Shown here piece after piece: positions 8,902-18,752 of a stretch of 64,000 nucleotides of DNA. The notes under the pieces were generated by a model. It did no database searches, was not told the DNA's origin, and saw only the letters and a list, made by a program, of their open reading frames with translations. The DNA comes from Betaproteobacteria bacterium. GTDB lineage: Bacteria; Pseudomonadota; Gammaproteobacteria; Burkholderiales; SG8-39. Location: positions 62,001 to 126,000 of the forward strand of contig SCTY01000040.1 in NCBI GenBank assembly GCA_004297625.1. Direction: 5' to 3'. How positions within the stretch are numbered: the stretch's first letter is position 1; every line of letters starts with the position of its first letter. The translations under genes and the position numbers were made by a program.

Positions 8902-10185
8902 ATGACGATGCAACCAGTCGACCCAAAACCGCCGCGCGCCATCGTGGCGGCCGTGCAGTTGCCCAGCGTGAGCGACGTCGAGTTCGATGCATCGCTGACC
9001 GAGCTGCGCCAGCTCGCGAAGACGCTGGGGTTCCAGGTGGTGGGCAGGTTCACGCAAAAGCGCCCAAGCTTCGACGCGGCGGCGTACTTCGGGACCGGGA
9101 AGCGGGAGGAGTTGCGGCTGATGCGCGAGGAAGAGGCCGCCGACATCGTCCTGGTCGACCACGAGATCTCCCCCTCGCAGGCCTTCAACCTGGAGAAGGA
9201 GGTCGGCTGCGAGGTGATGGACCGCACCATGGTCATCCTGGAGATCTTTCACCGGCACGCGAGCTCGCGGTTTGCGCGGGCGCAGGTCGAGATCGCCCGG
9301 CTGGGCTACATGGCGCCGCGGCTGCGCGAGGCGGCCAAGCAGGCCGGGCCGAAGGACCGGGGGCGCAGCGGCACCGGCGGGCGCAGCGGCGGCGAGTCGC
9401 ACGGCGAGCTCGACCGGCGCAAGATCCGCGACCGCATCGCCGAGCTGCAGGCGGAGCTCGACGCGATGGGCACCGAGCGCAAGACGCAGCGTGCCCGGCG
9501 GCAGGAGCGCGAGGGCCTCGCGCGGGTGGCGCTCGTCGGATACACGAATGCGGGCAAGTCCACCCTGATGCGCGCGCTGACGGGAAGCGAGGGGCTGGTG
9601 GCGGACAAGCTCTTCGCGACGCTCGATACCACGGTGCGCGCCCTTCACCCGGAGAGCGTCCCGCGCGTGCTGGTGAGCGACACGGTCGGCTTCATCAAGA
9701 ACCTGCCGCACGGGCTCGTCGCCTCGTTCAAGTCGACGCTCGACGAAGCGCTCGAGGCGTCGCTCCTGGCCCACGTCGTCGATGCCAGCGATCCGGGGTA
9801 CGAGCGGCAGCTCGCGGTGACGGAGGAGGTGCTCGACGAGATCGGCGCGAGCGCCGTGCCGCGCCTTCTCGTCTTCAACAAGATCGACCGAGGCGGGGAC
9901 GAGGCAGCGTTGCGTGCAAAGTACCCCGGATGCATCGTGATGAGCGCGCGCCGGGAGGGCGACATCGCCAAGCTGCGCGAGGCGATCGGCGCGTTCTTCC
10001 AGCGGCGCCTCGTCGAGGCAGAGCTCTTCCTTCCTTGGACGGCGCAGAAACTGCGCGGGCAGATCTTCGCCACCTGCACGGTGCTGGAGGAGCGCGCGGA
10101 CGGCGAGGGCGTGTTCCTGCGCATCCGTGGCGAGCCGGAGGCCGTGGAGCGCCTGCGCGAGCAATTTGGCGCAATGGCGCCTTAG
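8902..10185 (+). CDS. hflX: GTPase HflX
   Basis: 427 residues, the usual HflX length. The N-terminal nucleotide-binding domain and a Gly/Arg/Ser-rich linker (residues ~150-175, GRSGTGGRSGGESHGELDRR) precede the G domain. That domain shows G1 GYTNAGKST (~213), G3 DTVGF (~260) and G4 NKID (~327). HflX binds the 50S subunit and splits stalled or heat-damaged ribosomes. It is most often found after hfq; here it is not, so its usual operon has been broken or rearranged. Confidence 0.95.
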   Translation: MTMQPVDPKPPRAIVAAVQLPSVSDVEFDASLTELRQLAKTLGFQVVGRFTQKRPSFDAAAYFGTGKREELRLMREEEAADIVLVDHEISPSQAFNLEKEVGCEVMDRTMVILEIFHRHASSRFARAQVEIARLGYMAPRLREAAKQAGPKDRGRSGTGGRSGGESHGELDRRKIRDRIAELQAELDAMGTERKTQRARRQEREGLARVALVGYTNAGKSTLMRALTGSEGLVADKLFATLDTTVRALHPESVPRVLVSDTVGFIKNLPHGLVASFKSTLDEALEASLLAHVVDASDPGYERQLAVTEEVLDEIGASAVPRLLVFNKIDRGGDEAALRAKYPGCIVMSARREGDIAKLREAIGAFFQRRLVEAELFLPWTAQKLRGQIFATCTVLEERADGEGVFLRIRGEPEAVERLREQFGAMAP

Positions 10186-10230
10186 GACTAACATTCGGCT
10201 CCCCTTTTAGCCCCCGAAGGAGTACCCGCA

Positions 10231-10845
10231 ATGCTCACCCTTTTCTATGCCCCCGGCGCCTGCTCGATGGCGTCCCACATCGTGCTCGAGGAGAGCGGCG
10301 AGAAGTACGAGCCGAAGCGCATGGATCTCTCCAAAGGCGAGCAAAAGACCCCCGACTACATGAAGATCCATCCGCTGGGCCGGGTGCCGGCGCTGAAGCT
10401 GGACGACGGCTCGCCGCTCTCCGAGAACACGGCCATCCTGCCGTTCCTCGGCAAGCGCTTCGGCCTGTGGCCCGCGGATCCGGTGAAGGAGGCGCGGGCG
10501 CTGTCGGTCATCGGCTTTTTCGCCTCGAGCGTGCACCCGGCGCACGGGCACATCGGCCGGCCGGAGCGCTACACCGAGGACAAGTCGGCGCATCCGGGCA
10601 TCCAGGTGATGGGGAAAAAGACCTTCCACGACTACCTGAAGCAGATCGACCGCATGTACGCGGGCCGCGAATGGCTCTCCGACAAGTACTCGGTGCTGGA
10701 CCCCTATGCGCTGGTGTTCTACGCCTGGGCTCTGAAGCGCGAGCTGCCGGTGTCGGAGCTGAAGAGCTACACCGCGCTCAAGGACCGCATGCTCGAGCGC
10801 CCGGCCGTGCAGCGCGTCGTCGCCGACGAGGGGGTCAAGCTTTAA
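10231..10845 (+). CDS. glutathione S-transferase, beta-class-like
   Basis: 204 residues with GAAGGAG before the ATG. The thioredoxin-like N-terminal domain (residues 1-~78) contains FYAPGACSMASHIVLEE, the beta-class active-site region, and the glutathione-binding turn GRVPALKLDDGSPLSENTAI. An all-helical domain follows (SVLDPYALVFYAWA). The family conjugates glutathione to electrophiles or works as a reductase in the cytoplasm. It stands alone between hflX and a convergent CBS gene. Confidence 0.85.
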   Translation: MLTLFYAPGACSMASHIVLEESGEKYEPKRMDLSKGEQKTPDYMKIHPLGRVPALKLDDGSPLSENTAILPFLGKRFGLWPADPVKEARALSVIGFFASSVHPAHGHIGRPERYTEDKSAHPGIQVMGKKTFHDYLKQIDRMYAGREWLSDKYSVLDPYALVFYAWALKRELPVSELKSYTALKDRMLERPAVQRVVADEGVKL

Positions 10846-10856
10846 GACGTCCTTGA

Positions 10857-11285
10857 TTATGAAGCGATGTACGCTCGCAGCGCCTGCGCCTCCTGCGCGG
10901 TTTCGTTGAGCTTTACCTTTACCAGGTCGCCGATCGACACCACCCCGAGCAGCTTGCCCTCCTCGACCACCGGCAGGTGGCGGAAGCGGCGCTCGGTCAT
11001 CAGCCCCAGCGCTTCGTCGACCGACATCGACAGCCGTCCGAGGACGACACTGCAGGTCATCCGCGCCTCGACCGCCAGCGTGTCGAAATCGCGGTCGCCG
11101 TCGGCGTACATGCGCACCACGTCGCGCTCGGTGAAGATGCCGACCGGGCATCCCTCGGCGTCCGGGACCATGACCGAGCCGACGTTCGCGGCGTGCATGG
11201 CGCGGATCGCGTCGGCGACGCTCGACTTCGCCGACACCGTGACTATGCGGCGGCCCTTGGCCGCCAGTACGTCTTTCAGGTTCAT
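10857..11285 (-). CDS. tandem CBS-domain protein
   Basis: 142 residues read on the reverse strand; ATG 11285 is preceded by GGAGG five bases away, so the longer upstream start is rejected. Two CBS repeats fill the protein: DAIRAMHAANVGSVMV...GIFTERDVV and DEALGLMTERRFRHLPVV...LGVVSIGDLV. CBS pairs bind adenosyl ligands and usually act as sensors or regulatory partners. It ends 11 bases from the convergent GST gene. A second stand-alone CBS protein occurs at 63214. Confidence 0.85.
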   Translation of the reverse strand: MNLKDVLAAKGRRIVTVSAKSSVADAIRAMHAANVGSVMVPDAEGCPVGIFTERDVVRMYADGDRDFDTLAVEARMTCSVVLGRLSMSVDEALGLMTERRFRHLPVVEEGKLLGVVSIGDLVKVKLNETAQEAQALRAYIAS

Positions 11286-11815
11286 GGCGCCTCCTGGGTT
11301 GGTGCGCTTCGGCAATTCTACGGCGGGCAGGTACATTTGCTGTTAGTCCGTCTGAAGCCATGTCTACCAGCTATGAGGGAGGGCTCGGCCAGCAGGTCGT
11401 CGTCGAAAACGTGACGGGCGGCGGCGGGGTGGCGGGGTCGCTACGGGTGTAGCGGCGGCGGGCCGGTTGTCAGCAGAAATGTCAGGGTAAAAGAGACCAG
11501 GCACGGTATTGAAGGTCATGTGCGCGGCCCTCATCCGGGCGCGCAAAACGCGGAAACCATTGTGATCACCGACTTTGAACACAAACAGCTCAAGCAGCTT
11601 CGCGAGGACCTGAACGGGCATCACGTCGAGCGCACAGCGCCCGCTGTGAAGAGCGCATCCCGCTTACCAATTCCCAGCAAGGTGAGGACTTGACCCAGGC
11701 GCAATGCTGGCCTTCAGGGCGGCGCTGCTTAACTGGGCGGCCGGGACGCGGGGCGTCTGCTCCGTCATGGACTCGCTATCATTGTTGTCCAAGAGGGAGC
11801 GAGACCTTTCTTCAG
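11286..11815. other. intergenic stretch with gene debris
   Basis: No complete gene is supported here. It holds a short Bug receptor fragment (11372-11452) and, on the + strand near 11560-11690, a short frame ending in TGA (EHKQLKQLREDLNGHHVE) that resembles the tail of an unidentified protein. Reverse-strand frames in the stretch are low-complexity Arg/Ala/Pro shadows. Confidence 0.5.
11372..11452 (+). pseudogene. Bug/TctC receptor, internal fragment
   Basis: Twenty-six codons read GGLGQQVVVENVTGGGGVAG, the Bug-family segment that normally follows the first strand and binds ligand carboxylates, then hit TAG. This is the very segment missing between the fragments at 6635 and 7423, so the three pieces could come from one shattered gene or related copies. 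Confidence 0.65.
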
Positions 11816-12730
11816 ATGATCAGCATCGAAGTTCTGCGGCTGTTCGTGACGGTCGCCGATACCGGCAGCATTGCGGGCGGGGCAAGGAAGCTCAGCATCT
11901 CGCCCTCGCTTGCCAGCCGCAAGATCGCCTCGCTGGAGCACAGCCTGAACGCGCGCCTCATGATGCGCTCGACTAGGCGTTTGCGCCTTACCGAGGCCGG
12001 ATCGATGTTCCTCGCATGGTCGAAGGAAACGCTTTCCCATTTCGAGCAGGTCGTCGATGAGCTGGGGTTCCAGCGTCGCGATCCAAGAGGCCTGATCAGG
12101 GTGGCTTGCAATGATTACATGGGCAACCGGTTCCTGCCGGAAGCGCTGCAGCACTTTCGCAATGCCTATCCGGGCATTCGCTTCGTCGTCACACTTTCGG
12201 ACGTGCCTCAGGAATTGATCCGGCAAGGCTATGACGTGGCGATTCATTCCGGCCCGGCTCCCGACGGCGCGCTTATCGGCCGGCGGATACAGCCCTATCG
12301 ACGGATGCTTTGCGCGAGCCCGGCTTACTTGCGCCGAAAACGCCCGCCGAAGTCGCCGGCGGACCTAGCGCATCATGACTGCCTGGTGCATCCCAACATC
12401 GGGTTGAGCTGGCACTTCCAGGATCCGCGAGGAAACATCACTGAACAGACGGTTTCCGCTACGGTCGAGGTGAACAGCTATCCGCTTCTGCTAGAACTGG
12501 CGAGCCGCGGTCTCGGCATAATCCGCGTCGCGAGAATATTGGCGGGTCCGTCGCTCGAGTCGGGCGCTCTTGGCGAGGTTCTCGGCGATTACCGGTGCGT
12601 GGAGAAGGATGGCTCGGATCCGGAGATCTGGCTGACGTATCCCGACCGTCCCCGTCTGACCCGCGTGCGCCTGCTGGGCGAGTACTTGGCCGCGCTGCTC
12701 AAGACGGTCGACCTGCCGCCTACCCGCTGA
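11816..12730 (+). CDS. LysR-family transcriptional regulator
   Basis: 304 residues from ATG 11816 (MISIEVLRLFVTVADTGSIA). The N-terminal winged helix-turn-helix is clear (ARKLSISPSLASRKIASLE). The C-terminal periplasmic-binding-like effector domain contains GLIRVACNDYMGNRFLPEAL and the recurring GYDVAIHSGP element. LysR proteins of this kind regulate nearby catabolic genes in response to a small ligand. It reads in the same direction as the hydantoinase-TRAP operon that begins 82 bases later and is its likely regulator; divergent arrangement, which is more typical, is absent. Confidence 0.9.
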   Translation: MISIEVLRLFVTVADTGSIAGGARKLSISPSLASRKIASLEHSLNARLMMRSTRRLRLTEAGSMFLAWSKETLSHFEQVVDELGFQRRDPRGLIRVACNDYMGNRFLPEALQHFRNAYPGIRFVVTLSDVPQELIRQGYDVAIHSGPAPDGALIGRRIQPYRRMLCASPAYLRRKRPPKSPADLAHHDCLVHPNIGLSWHFQDPRGNITEQTVSATVEVNSYPLLLELASRGLGIIRVARILAGPSLESGALGEVLGDYRCVEKDGSDPEIWLTYPDRPRLTRVRLLGEYLAALLKTVDLPPTR

Positions 12731-12812
12731 GCGGATTCGTGCAGGATCTGCACGAGGTCCATGCCGAACCTGCTTCTATTCGCCTCGCCAGCCGCCGTTA
12801 TGCTCGCACCTC

Positions 12813-14894
12813 ATGCCGCACAGCGCCCGCTATCTCATCGCCGCCGATACCGGTGGCACGTTCACCGACCTCGCGGTGTACGACACGCAGACCTATGAGA
12901 CGCGGTTCGGCAAGACGCTCACCACCTACCGCGATCTGATCGCCGGCATCATAGAGGGCCTCGAGGACGCGGGGGGCGAGCTGTCCCACGGTCGTCTCTT
13001 GAAGCACGGAACGACGCACGTCATCAACGCGTTCATTCAGCGTAGCGGCGCGCGCGTGGCGCTGGTCACGACTGAGGGTTTTCGCGACGTCCTCGAAATA
13101 GGGCGCGGCAACCGGCCGGTCCCCTTCGATTTGAGATACAGGCGCGAGGCGTCGCTCGTGCCGCGCGACCTTTGCTTCGAGGTGCCGGAGAGCATAGCGG
13201 CGGATGGCTCGATCCTGCGGCCGCTCGATACGTCGGCAGTGAAAGCGCTGGCCGAACAGTTGCAGGCCGCAGGCGTGCAGGCCGTGGCAGTCTCCTTTCT
13301 CAATGCTTATCGCAACCCACGCCATGAGAAGGAGGCGAAGGACGTTCTGCAGGATCTTCTGCCGGGCGTATTCATTACGACCGGCACGGAACTGAGCCAG
13401 GAGTGGTCGGAGTACGAGCGCGCCTCGACTGCCGCGGCAAACGCGTACGTCGGTGCACGGATGGACGCGTATATCAAGGCATTCGAGACGCGTCTGCGCG
13501 AGCGCAAGTTTCCCGGCGCGCTTTACATGATGGGCTCCAACGGCGGCGTCATGGCCTCGTCGCACGCCTCGTCGCACCCTGTTGCGCTCGTCGAATCGGG
13601 CCCCGTCGGAGGATGCATCGGGGCCAGCGCCTATGCCCGGGCGCTCGGCCTTGACCGCCTCATAGCGTTCGACATGGGAGGCACCACCGCGAAATGCGCG
13701 CTGGTGGAGCATGGACGCTTCGAGGTCCAGAATACCTACTACGCCGGCGGCTATGAGCGGGGCTTCCCCATCCGCACGCCCGTGTTGGACATCGTGGAGG
13801 TTGGCGCCGGTGGCGGCTCGATCGGCTGGCTGGACGACAACGGCCGGCTGAGGATGGGCCCGCATAGCGCCGGCTCCGACCCGGGGCCAATCTGCTTCGG
13901 GCGCGGCGGTACGGAGCCGACGATCACGGACGCCAATGTCGTGCTCGGGCGCATCGGCGCCGACAGCTTCATGAACGGCCGGCTCGAGCTGGATGTCCAG
14001 GCGGCCGCTGAGGCGATCGATCGCAAGCTCGCAATGCCGCTTGGATTCCCGGGTGCGCAAGGAGTGGACCGCGTCGCCCAGGGCCTGATCGATCTAGCTA
14101 CGGTCGCCATGACGGCGGCAATCAAGGAAATTACCATTGAGCGCGGCCGCGATGTCCGCGACTATGCGCTGTTTGTCTTCGGAGGCGGCGGCCCGCTGTT
14201 CGGCACCCAGCTCGCGCGCGAGCTCGGCATCACGAATGTCATCGTGCCGCCACATCCAGGGGCGTTCTCGTCGCTCGGTATGCTCATGGCGGAGGCGCGT
14301 CTGGATTTTGCGCGAACGTTCCTCCAGCCCGTCACCGAGAGTTCTCTGCAAAGCGCCGCCAGGGAATTAACGGCGCTCGAGAAGGAAGCGGTCATCGCCA
14401 TCGGACAGGATTTCGACGTTAGCCACCTGGTCTTCGAGCATGAGGCCGAGTTGCGCTATAGAGGCCAGAAGCACGCGGTTCGCGTTCGGCTGCCAGCGGT
14501 TCTCTCCATCGAAGCCGTCATCGGGGCCTTCGAGGACGCGTATCGCATGCGATACGGCCGGGTGCATCCTGAGCTGACCGTCGATCTCTTCGTTCTTCGG
14601 GTCGGGGCCCTGATAGCCATGCCTCGGCCGGATCTTCGCCAGGTGAGCGGCGTGGCCGCTTCGGGTGAAGTGCCGCGGACGGCACGCAGATCGGTGTATT
14701 TCGGGGCCGGCGAGGCGCGCATGGAGGTGCCCATCTACCGGCGCCGCGAGCTGCCGGCAGGCTTCGAGGTCCGCGGCCCGGCGATCATCGAGGAATACAG
14801 CGCCACTACGGCGCTCGGCCCGAACGATCGCATGCGCGTCGGTGATCTGGGCGAATTGCGCATTACCTGCATGCCCGGGGCGAAATCGGAATGA
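12813..14894 (+). CDS. hyuA: hydantoinase/oxoprolinase A subunit
   Basis: 693 residues of the HyuA family. The N-terminal ATP-binding ASKHA fold starts with AADTGGTFTDLAVYD, and a second phosphate-binding loop AFDMGGTTAKCAL lies near residue 285. Glycine-rich GAGGGSIGWLD and RGGTEPTITDANVVLG follow, then the C-terminal domain. With subunit B it uses ATP to open cyclic amides such as hydantoins or 5-oxoproline, or carboxylates ketones in the acetone-carboxylase branch. It overlaps hyuB by four bases (ATGA), and a TRAP transporter follows in the same operon. The actual substrate is unknown. Confidence 0.9.
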   Translation: MPHSARYLIAADTGGTFTDLAVYDTQTYETRFGKTLTTYRDLIAGIIEGLEDAGGELSHGRLLKHGTTHVINAFIQRSGARVALVTTEGFRDVLEIGRGNRPVPFDLRYRREASLVPRDLCFEVPESIAADGSILRPLDTSAVKALAEQLQAAGVQAVAVSFLNAYRNPRHEKEAKDVLQDLLPGVFITTGTELSQEWSEYERASTAAANAYVGARMDAYIKAFETRLRERKFPGALYMMGSNGGVMASSHASSHPVALVESGPVGGCIGASAYARALGLDRLIAFDMGGTTAKCALVEHGRFEVQNTYYAGGYERGFPIRTPVLDIVEVGAGGGSIGWLDDNGRLRMGPHSAGSDPGPICFGRGGTEPTITDANVVLGRIGADSFMNGRLELDVQAAAEAIDRKLAMPLGFPGAQGVDRVAQGLIDLATVAMTAAIKEITIERGRDVRDYALFVFGGGGPLFGTQLARELGITNVIVPPHPGAFSSLGMLMAEARLDFARTFLQPVTESSLQSAARELTALEKEAVIAIGQDFDVSHLVFEHEAELRYRGQKHAVRVRLPAVLSIEAVIGAFEDAYRMRYGRVHPELTVDLFVLRVGALIAMPRPDLRQVSGVAASGEVPRTARRSVYFGAGEARMEVPIYRRRELPAGFEVRGPAIIEEYSATTALGPNDRMRVGDLGELRITCMPGAKSE

Positions 14895-16690
14895 ATATCG
14901 CGCAACGTATCCGGGTCGAAGACCCGCGACGCGAATCGCCGAGCGTCGATCCGATAACACTGGAGATCATCCGCCATCAGCTGGTGGCCATCCCGAACCA
15001 GATCGAGCGGAACATCGAGAGAACCGCCTTCAGTCCGCTCATATACGAGTACAAGGACTATGCGGTCGGGCTCGTGGATCCGAATGGCCGCCTTGTCGCG
15101 CAGTCGCGCGGCAGCTTGCCGATTTTCGTCGCCAACGCGCTGGGCACAGCGGTGCGCGAAGGCCTGTCGCTGCTGGGCCCGGACGGCATACAGACGGGCG
15201 ATGTAGTCATCACCAACACTGCCGCCTGGTTGGGCCAGCACTTAAACAACGTCGTGGCGTATACGCCCATAGCGACCGCGCATGGCCTGATGGGGTTCTT
15301 CGCGGTCCTCGTGCATTGGGTCGACGTCGGCGGCGCCGTTCCCGGATCGTGCCTTTCAAGCTCTACAAGCGACGTGTGGCAGGAGGGTATTCAGTTGCCG
15401 ACGCTCAAGCTGATCGAACGCGGCGCGCGGCGCACGGAGCTTTTCCGCCTCATCGCGACCAACACGCGCTTTCCGCATTTGCTCATGGGCGACATCGAAG
15501 CCCAGCTTGCCGGCTGCCAGACCGGCCATGACATGGTGCAGGCCGTCATCGCCAGGTACGGCCTAGACTGCGTGCGCGACGTCATCGCGGCGCTGTGGCA
15601 GGACTCGGCCGCGTCCGTCGGCAAGCTCCTCAATAGCGCTCCGCAGGGAACGTACCGGGCTTCGTCGTTTCTTGACGATGATGGCGTGCGCAAGGACGTC
15701 CGGGTCCCGGTAGAGGTCACGGCCCATATACGCGACGGGGAGCTCACCGTCGATTTATCGGGCTTGGCGCCGCAGGTTGCCGGACCCTTCAATGCAGGGC
15801 GCAACGGTGGCGCCATCGCGGCCGCCCGCATCGCCTGCAAGTACCTCCTCGCGCCGATGACTCCGGTCAACGAGGGCGACTTCACGCGCCTGCGGGTCGA
15901 AGTCCCGGACGGGACTTTCCTGAGCGCAGGCCCCGGAGCGCCCATCGGCCAGTCAGGCTCCACCGTACCCACGGTGGTCGACACGATCCTGCGGGCGCTA
16001 AGCGACGCATTTCCGGAGCGCGCCGCGGCCGCGCATCACGGTATTTACGGGATCCATGCCTTCTACGGGCGTGCGCCGGCCACGGGGGAGCTCTTTCAGA
16101 ACCTGGATACCGTAACCGGAGGTTGGGGAGCGACCGCTACCGAAGACGGGCCGGGCCCGTATCGCTCCAGCGGGCACGGAGACGTGCCGGATATCCCGAG
16201 CGAGATGCAGGAAGTCTTCTATCCCTACCGGATCGAAGCGAAGCGCCTGCGGCCCGACAGCGGCGGCCCGGGCAAGCAGCGTGGAGGGCTCGGCGTGGAG
16301 AAAGTGTACCGCGTGCTTCATCCATGCCAGATCGTCGTTGCCCTGGACCGCACCGCTTGCCCGCCCTGGGGGCTGGCGGGGGGCGGGCCGGGGGGCACTG
16401 CGCTGGTCGAAGTGCTCCGCCAGTCGGGAGAGCGCGAGGCGCTCACAAAGGGAGAGCGCTCGCTCGCTGCCGGCGATGTCGTGCGGGTTCTGAGCGGAGG
16501 CGGCGGCGGATACGGACCGGCTCACGAACGACCCACGGATAAGGTGCTCATGGACGTCCGTCTGGGCCTCGTTACGCCGCAGGGCGCTCTTCGCGACTAC
16601 GGAGTAGCGCTGGATGGAGTAGGGCAAGTGAACCTCGCCGAAACAGAGCGCGTGCGGCGTGAAATGCGATTGAAAGGGCCAGGCGGATGA
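14891..16690 (+). CDS. hyuB: hydantoinase/oxoprolinase B subunit
   Basis: 599 residues of the HyuB family, coupled to hyuA by an ATGA overlap and to the next gene by the same device. The family start DPITLEIIRHQLVAIPNQIE is at residues ~19-38. DPNGRLVAQSRGSLPIF and the glycine-rich C-terminal part (GGPGKQRGGLGVEKVYR, GGGGGYG) are typical. It forms the catalytic complex with HyuA. The segment that in relatives reads GGTHLPD is GQHLNN here, so metal or substrate contacts may differ. Confidence 0.9.
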   Translation: MNIAQRIRVEDPRRESPSVDPITLEIIRHQLVAIPNQIERNIERTAFSPLIYEYKDYAVGLVDPNGRLVAQSRGSLPIFVANALGTAVREGLSLLGPDGIQTGDVVITNTAAWLGQHLNNVVAYTPIATAHGLMGFFAVLVHWVDVGGAVPGSCLSSSTSDVWQEGIQLPTLKLIERGARRTELFRLIATNTRFPHLLMGDIEAQLAGCQTGHDMVQAVIARYGLDCVRDVIAALWQDSAASVGKLLNSAPQGTYRASSFLDDDGVRKDVRVPVEVTAHIRDGELTVDLSGLAPQVAGPFNAGRNGGAIAAARIACKYLLAPMTPVNEGDFTRLRVEVPDGTFLSAGPGAPIGQSGSTVPTVVDTILRALSDAFPERAAAAHHGIYGIHAFYGRAPATGELFQNLDTVTGGWGATATEDGPGPYRSSGHGDVPDIPSEMQEVFYPYRIEAKRLRPDSGGPGKQRGGLGVEKVYRVLHPCQIVVALDRTACPPWGLAGGGPGGTALVEVLRQSGEREALTKGERSLAAGDVVRVLSGGGGGYGPAHERPTDKVLMDVRLGLVTPQGALRDYGVALDGVGQVNLAETERVRREMRLKGPGG

Positions 16691-17667
16691 AGCTTTGCAC
16701 GTATCAGGTAGGGAACGGTCCGATGAAGCTCGGCGTTGCGCTACTCGAGCGCAATCGCCTCCTCGATGTTGCCGCAGCCCACGCGAGCCTGAGGGGGGCG
16801 CCGATGGCCGCGCTGTCCAGCATGCTCGCGCTCATCGAGAGCGGCGCGGCCGGCATGCAGGTGCTGCGCGAGCTGACGGAAAGGTCTAGCAGCCTTGAGC
16901 CGCATCTTGTCGACATGGCGAAGGTGAAGCTGCGCCCGCCCCTGCCGGTGCCGCTGCAGATCCGTGACTGTTCGGTGTTCGAAGCCCATGTACGCAACGG
17001 CGGTGCCGGCATGGCGCGCCTGAAGGCCAGGTTGAATGGCCAGCCGGCGCCCGCCGCGGCATCCGGCGACATCCCGCCTGTTTACCGCAAACAGCCCATC
17101 TATTACATCAGCAACCGGTTCAATGTCATCGGTCCGGACGATGTCGTCCATTGGCCCTCGTACAGCCGCGTCATGGACTTCGAGCTGGAGCTCGCAATCA
17201 TCATCGGGCGCACCGGCCGGGACATTCCGGTGAGCGAAGCCGGCCAGCACATCTTCGGCTATACCATCTTCAACGATTTCTCGGCGCGCGACCAGCAAAG
17301 CATAGAGATGGATGGCTGGCTGGGGCCGACCAAGGGCAAGAGCTTCGATAATGCCAACAGCATCGGCCCCTGGATCGTGACGACGGACGAGCTGGGCGAT
17401 CCGAGCGGCCTGACCGTTTCGGTCCGCGTCAACGGCAAACCCTGGGTGACGACCAACACCAGCGGCATGCTGCACACCTTCGCGGACATGATCGCATTTA
17501 TATCGAAGGACGAGACCTTGCACGCCGGCGAACTGATCGGCTCCGGGACGGTCGGTGGCTGTTCCGGGCTTGAGATAGATCATTTTCTGGAAAGTGGAGA
17601 CACGGTAGAGCTGCAAGTAAGCAGGATCGGAGTGCTTCGGAACAAGGTTATCGCCAAGACTACTTAG
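16687..17667 (+). CDS. fumarylacetoacetate hydrolase (FAH)-family enzyme
   Basis: 326 residues. The C-terminal FAH domain carries the metal-site pattern: DFELELAIIIGRTGRDIP with acidic ligands, GYTIFNDFSARDQQ, and the end motif ELIGSGTVGGCSG. FAH-family enzymes hydrolyse carbon-carbon bonds, decarboxylate or hydrate 2-oxo acids using a divalent metal. It overlaps hyuB by four bases and precedes the TRAP genes, so it likely processes the product of the hydantoinase step. Confidence 0.88.
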   Translation: MKLCTYQVGNGPMKLGVALLERNRLLDVAAAHASLRGAPMAALSSMLALIESGAAGMQVLRELTERSSSLEPHLVDMAKVKLRPPLPVPLQIRDCSVFEAHVRNGGAGMARLKARLNGQPAPAAASGDIPPVYRKQPIYYISNRFNVIGPDDVVHWPSYSRVMDFELELAIIIGRTGRDIPVSEAGQHIFGYTIFNDFSARDQQSIEMDGWLGPTKGKSFDNANSIGPWIVTTDELGDPSGLTVSVRVNGKPWVTTNTSGMLHTFADMIAFISKDETLHAGELIGSGTVGGCSGLEIDHFLESGDTVELQVSRIGVLRNKVIAKTT

Positions 17668-17687
17668 TTGCTTCCCAAGGAGGGGAC

Positions 17688-18692
17688 ATGAACATTACGT
17701 ACGGATTTCCCGCGGCCGGCAAGGCGCTTGCGTTTGCCCTTGTAGCCGCCATCGGGGCAATCGGCTCTAACGCCCAGGCGCAGTCAACGACCTGGCGCAT
17801 GGCTTCCGCGTTTCCCGATTCGGTTTTTCACACGCAAAACATCCATAAGTTCATAGCGGATGTCGAAAAGCAGACCGGCGGGCGGCTGAAGATCCGGCTG
17901 AGCCAGAACTCCTCGCTTTACAAGATGCCGGAGATAAAGCGGGCAGTGGAGACGCGCCAGGTGCAGATCGCCGAGTACATGCCTTCGGCGTACGGCAACG
18001 AGGTGCCGATCTATAACGTCGACGTCGTTCCCTACCTCGTCGCCGGCTACGACGGCGCCTGGAAGCTTTACCAGGCCACCAAGCCGCTGCTCGTCGAGCA
18101 GGCTACGAAAGACGGCTTGATTTTCCTGTACTCCGTTGCGTGGCCGGGTGGCGGGTTCTATTCCAACAGAGCGATCGAGAAACCCGAGGACCTGGTCGGC
18201 AACAAGATGCGCTCGGCGGCTCCCATCACCGGCAAGTGGACCGATCGCCTCAAGATGACTTCCACGGTCATCCAGTTGCCGGAGCTGGCGCAGGCTTTCT
18301 CCACGGGAATGGTGAACATGATGTTCACATCCTCGCCCATGGCGCCCACGATCCAGGCGTGGCAGTTCACCAAGTATTTCTACGATCTCGAGGCGATTCT
18401 CGGGAAGAACATCGTCGTCGTGAACAAGGCCGCGTTCGACGCCCTAGCGCCGGACATCCGTAAGGCCGTCCTGGACGCGGCGGCCGTCGCTGAAAAGCGT
18501 GGCTGGGAAATGAGCAAGACCGCCAATGAGGGCTACAAGAAGCAGATGCGGGACAACGGGATGTGGGTCGGGCCGGTCAAGGCCGACATCGAGAAGGTGC
18601 TGGTGAGGGAAGCGAAGGTCGTGGCAAAAGAATGGGCGGCCACTCTTGCGCCGAAGGAGCGCGCGGCTATCGAGCCGTTTCTTGAGCAGTAG
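17688..18692 (+). CDS. dctP: TRAP transporter substrate-binding protein (DctP family)
   Basis: 334 residues with an AAGGAGG site before the ATG. A signal peptide (residues ~1-31, ending NAQAQS) exports it to the periplasm. The mature part reads as a DctP receptor: TWRMASAFPDSVFH at the start and the ligand-site region GNKMRSAAPITGKW, where the conserved arginine would bind a carboxylate. It feeds the DctQM permease encoded next. The ligand is probably an organic acid or the cyclic amide handled by hyuAB; this is inference. Confidence 0.9.
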   Translation: MNITYGFPAAGKALAFALVAAIGAIGSNAQAQSTTWRMASAFPDSVFHTQNIHKFIADVEKQTGGRLKIRLSQNSSLYKMPEIKRAVETRQVQIAEYMPSAYGNEVPIYNVDVVPYLVAGYDGAWKLYQATKPLLVEQATKDGLIFLYSVAWPGGGFYSNRAIEKPEDLVGNKMRSAAPITGKWTDRLKMTSTVIQLPELAQAFSTGMVNMMFTSSPMAPTIQAWQFTKYFYDLEAILGKNIVVVNKAAFDALAPDIRKAVLDAAAVAEKRGWEMSKTANEGYKKQMRDNGMWVGPVKADIEKVLVREAKVVAKEWAATLAPKERAAIEPFLEQ

Positions 18693-18752
18693 CGGCTAAC
18701 GCGGACGGGACGCTGGCGCGCCGCCCGCACGGCGGCGTGCTGGCGGACCAGC

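Noticed and set aside
8530..10194. A 554-codon reverse frame covering hflX and part of the oxidoreductase gene
   Set aside because: The forward strand has full GTPase and Rossmann motifs; the reverse product is a composition shadow.
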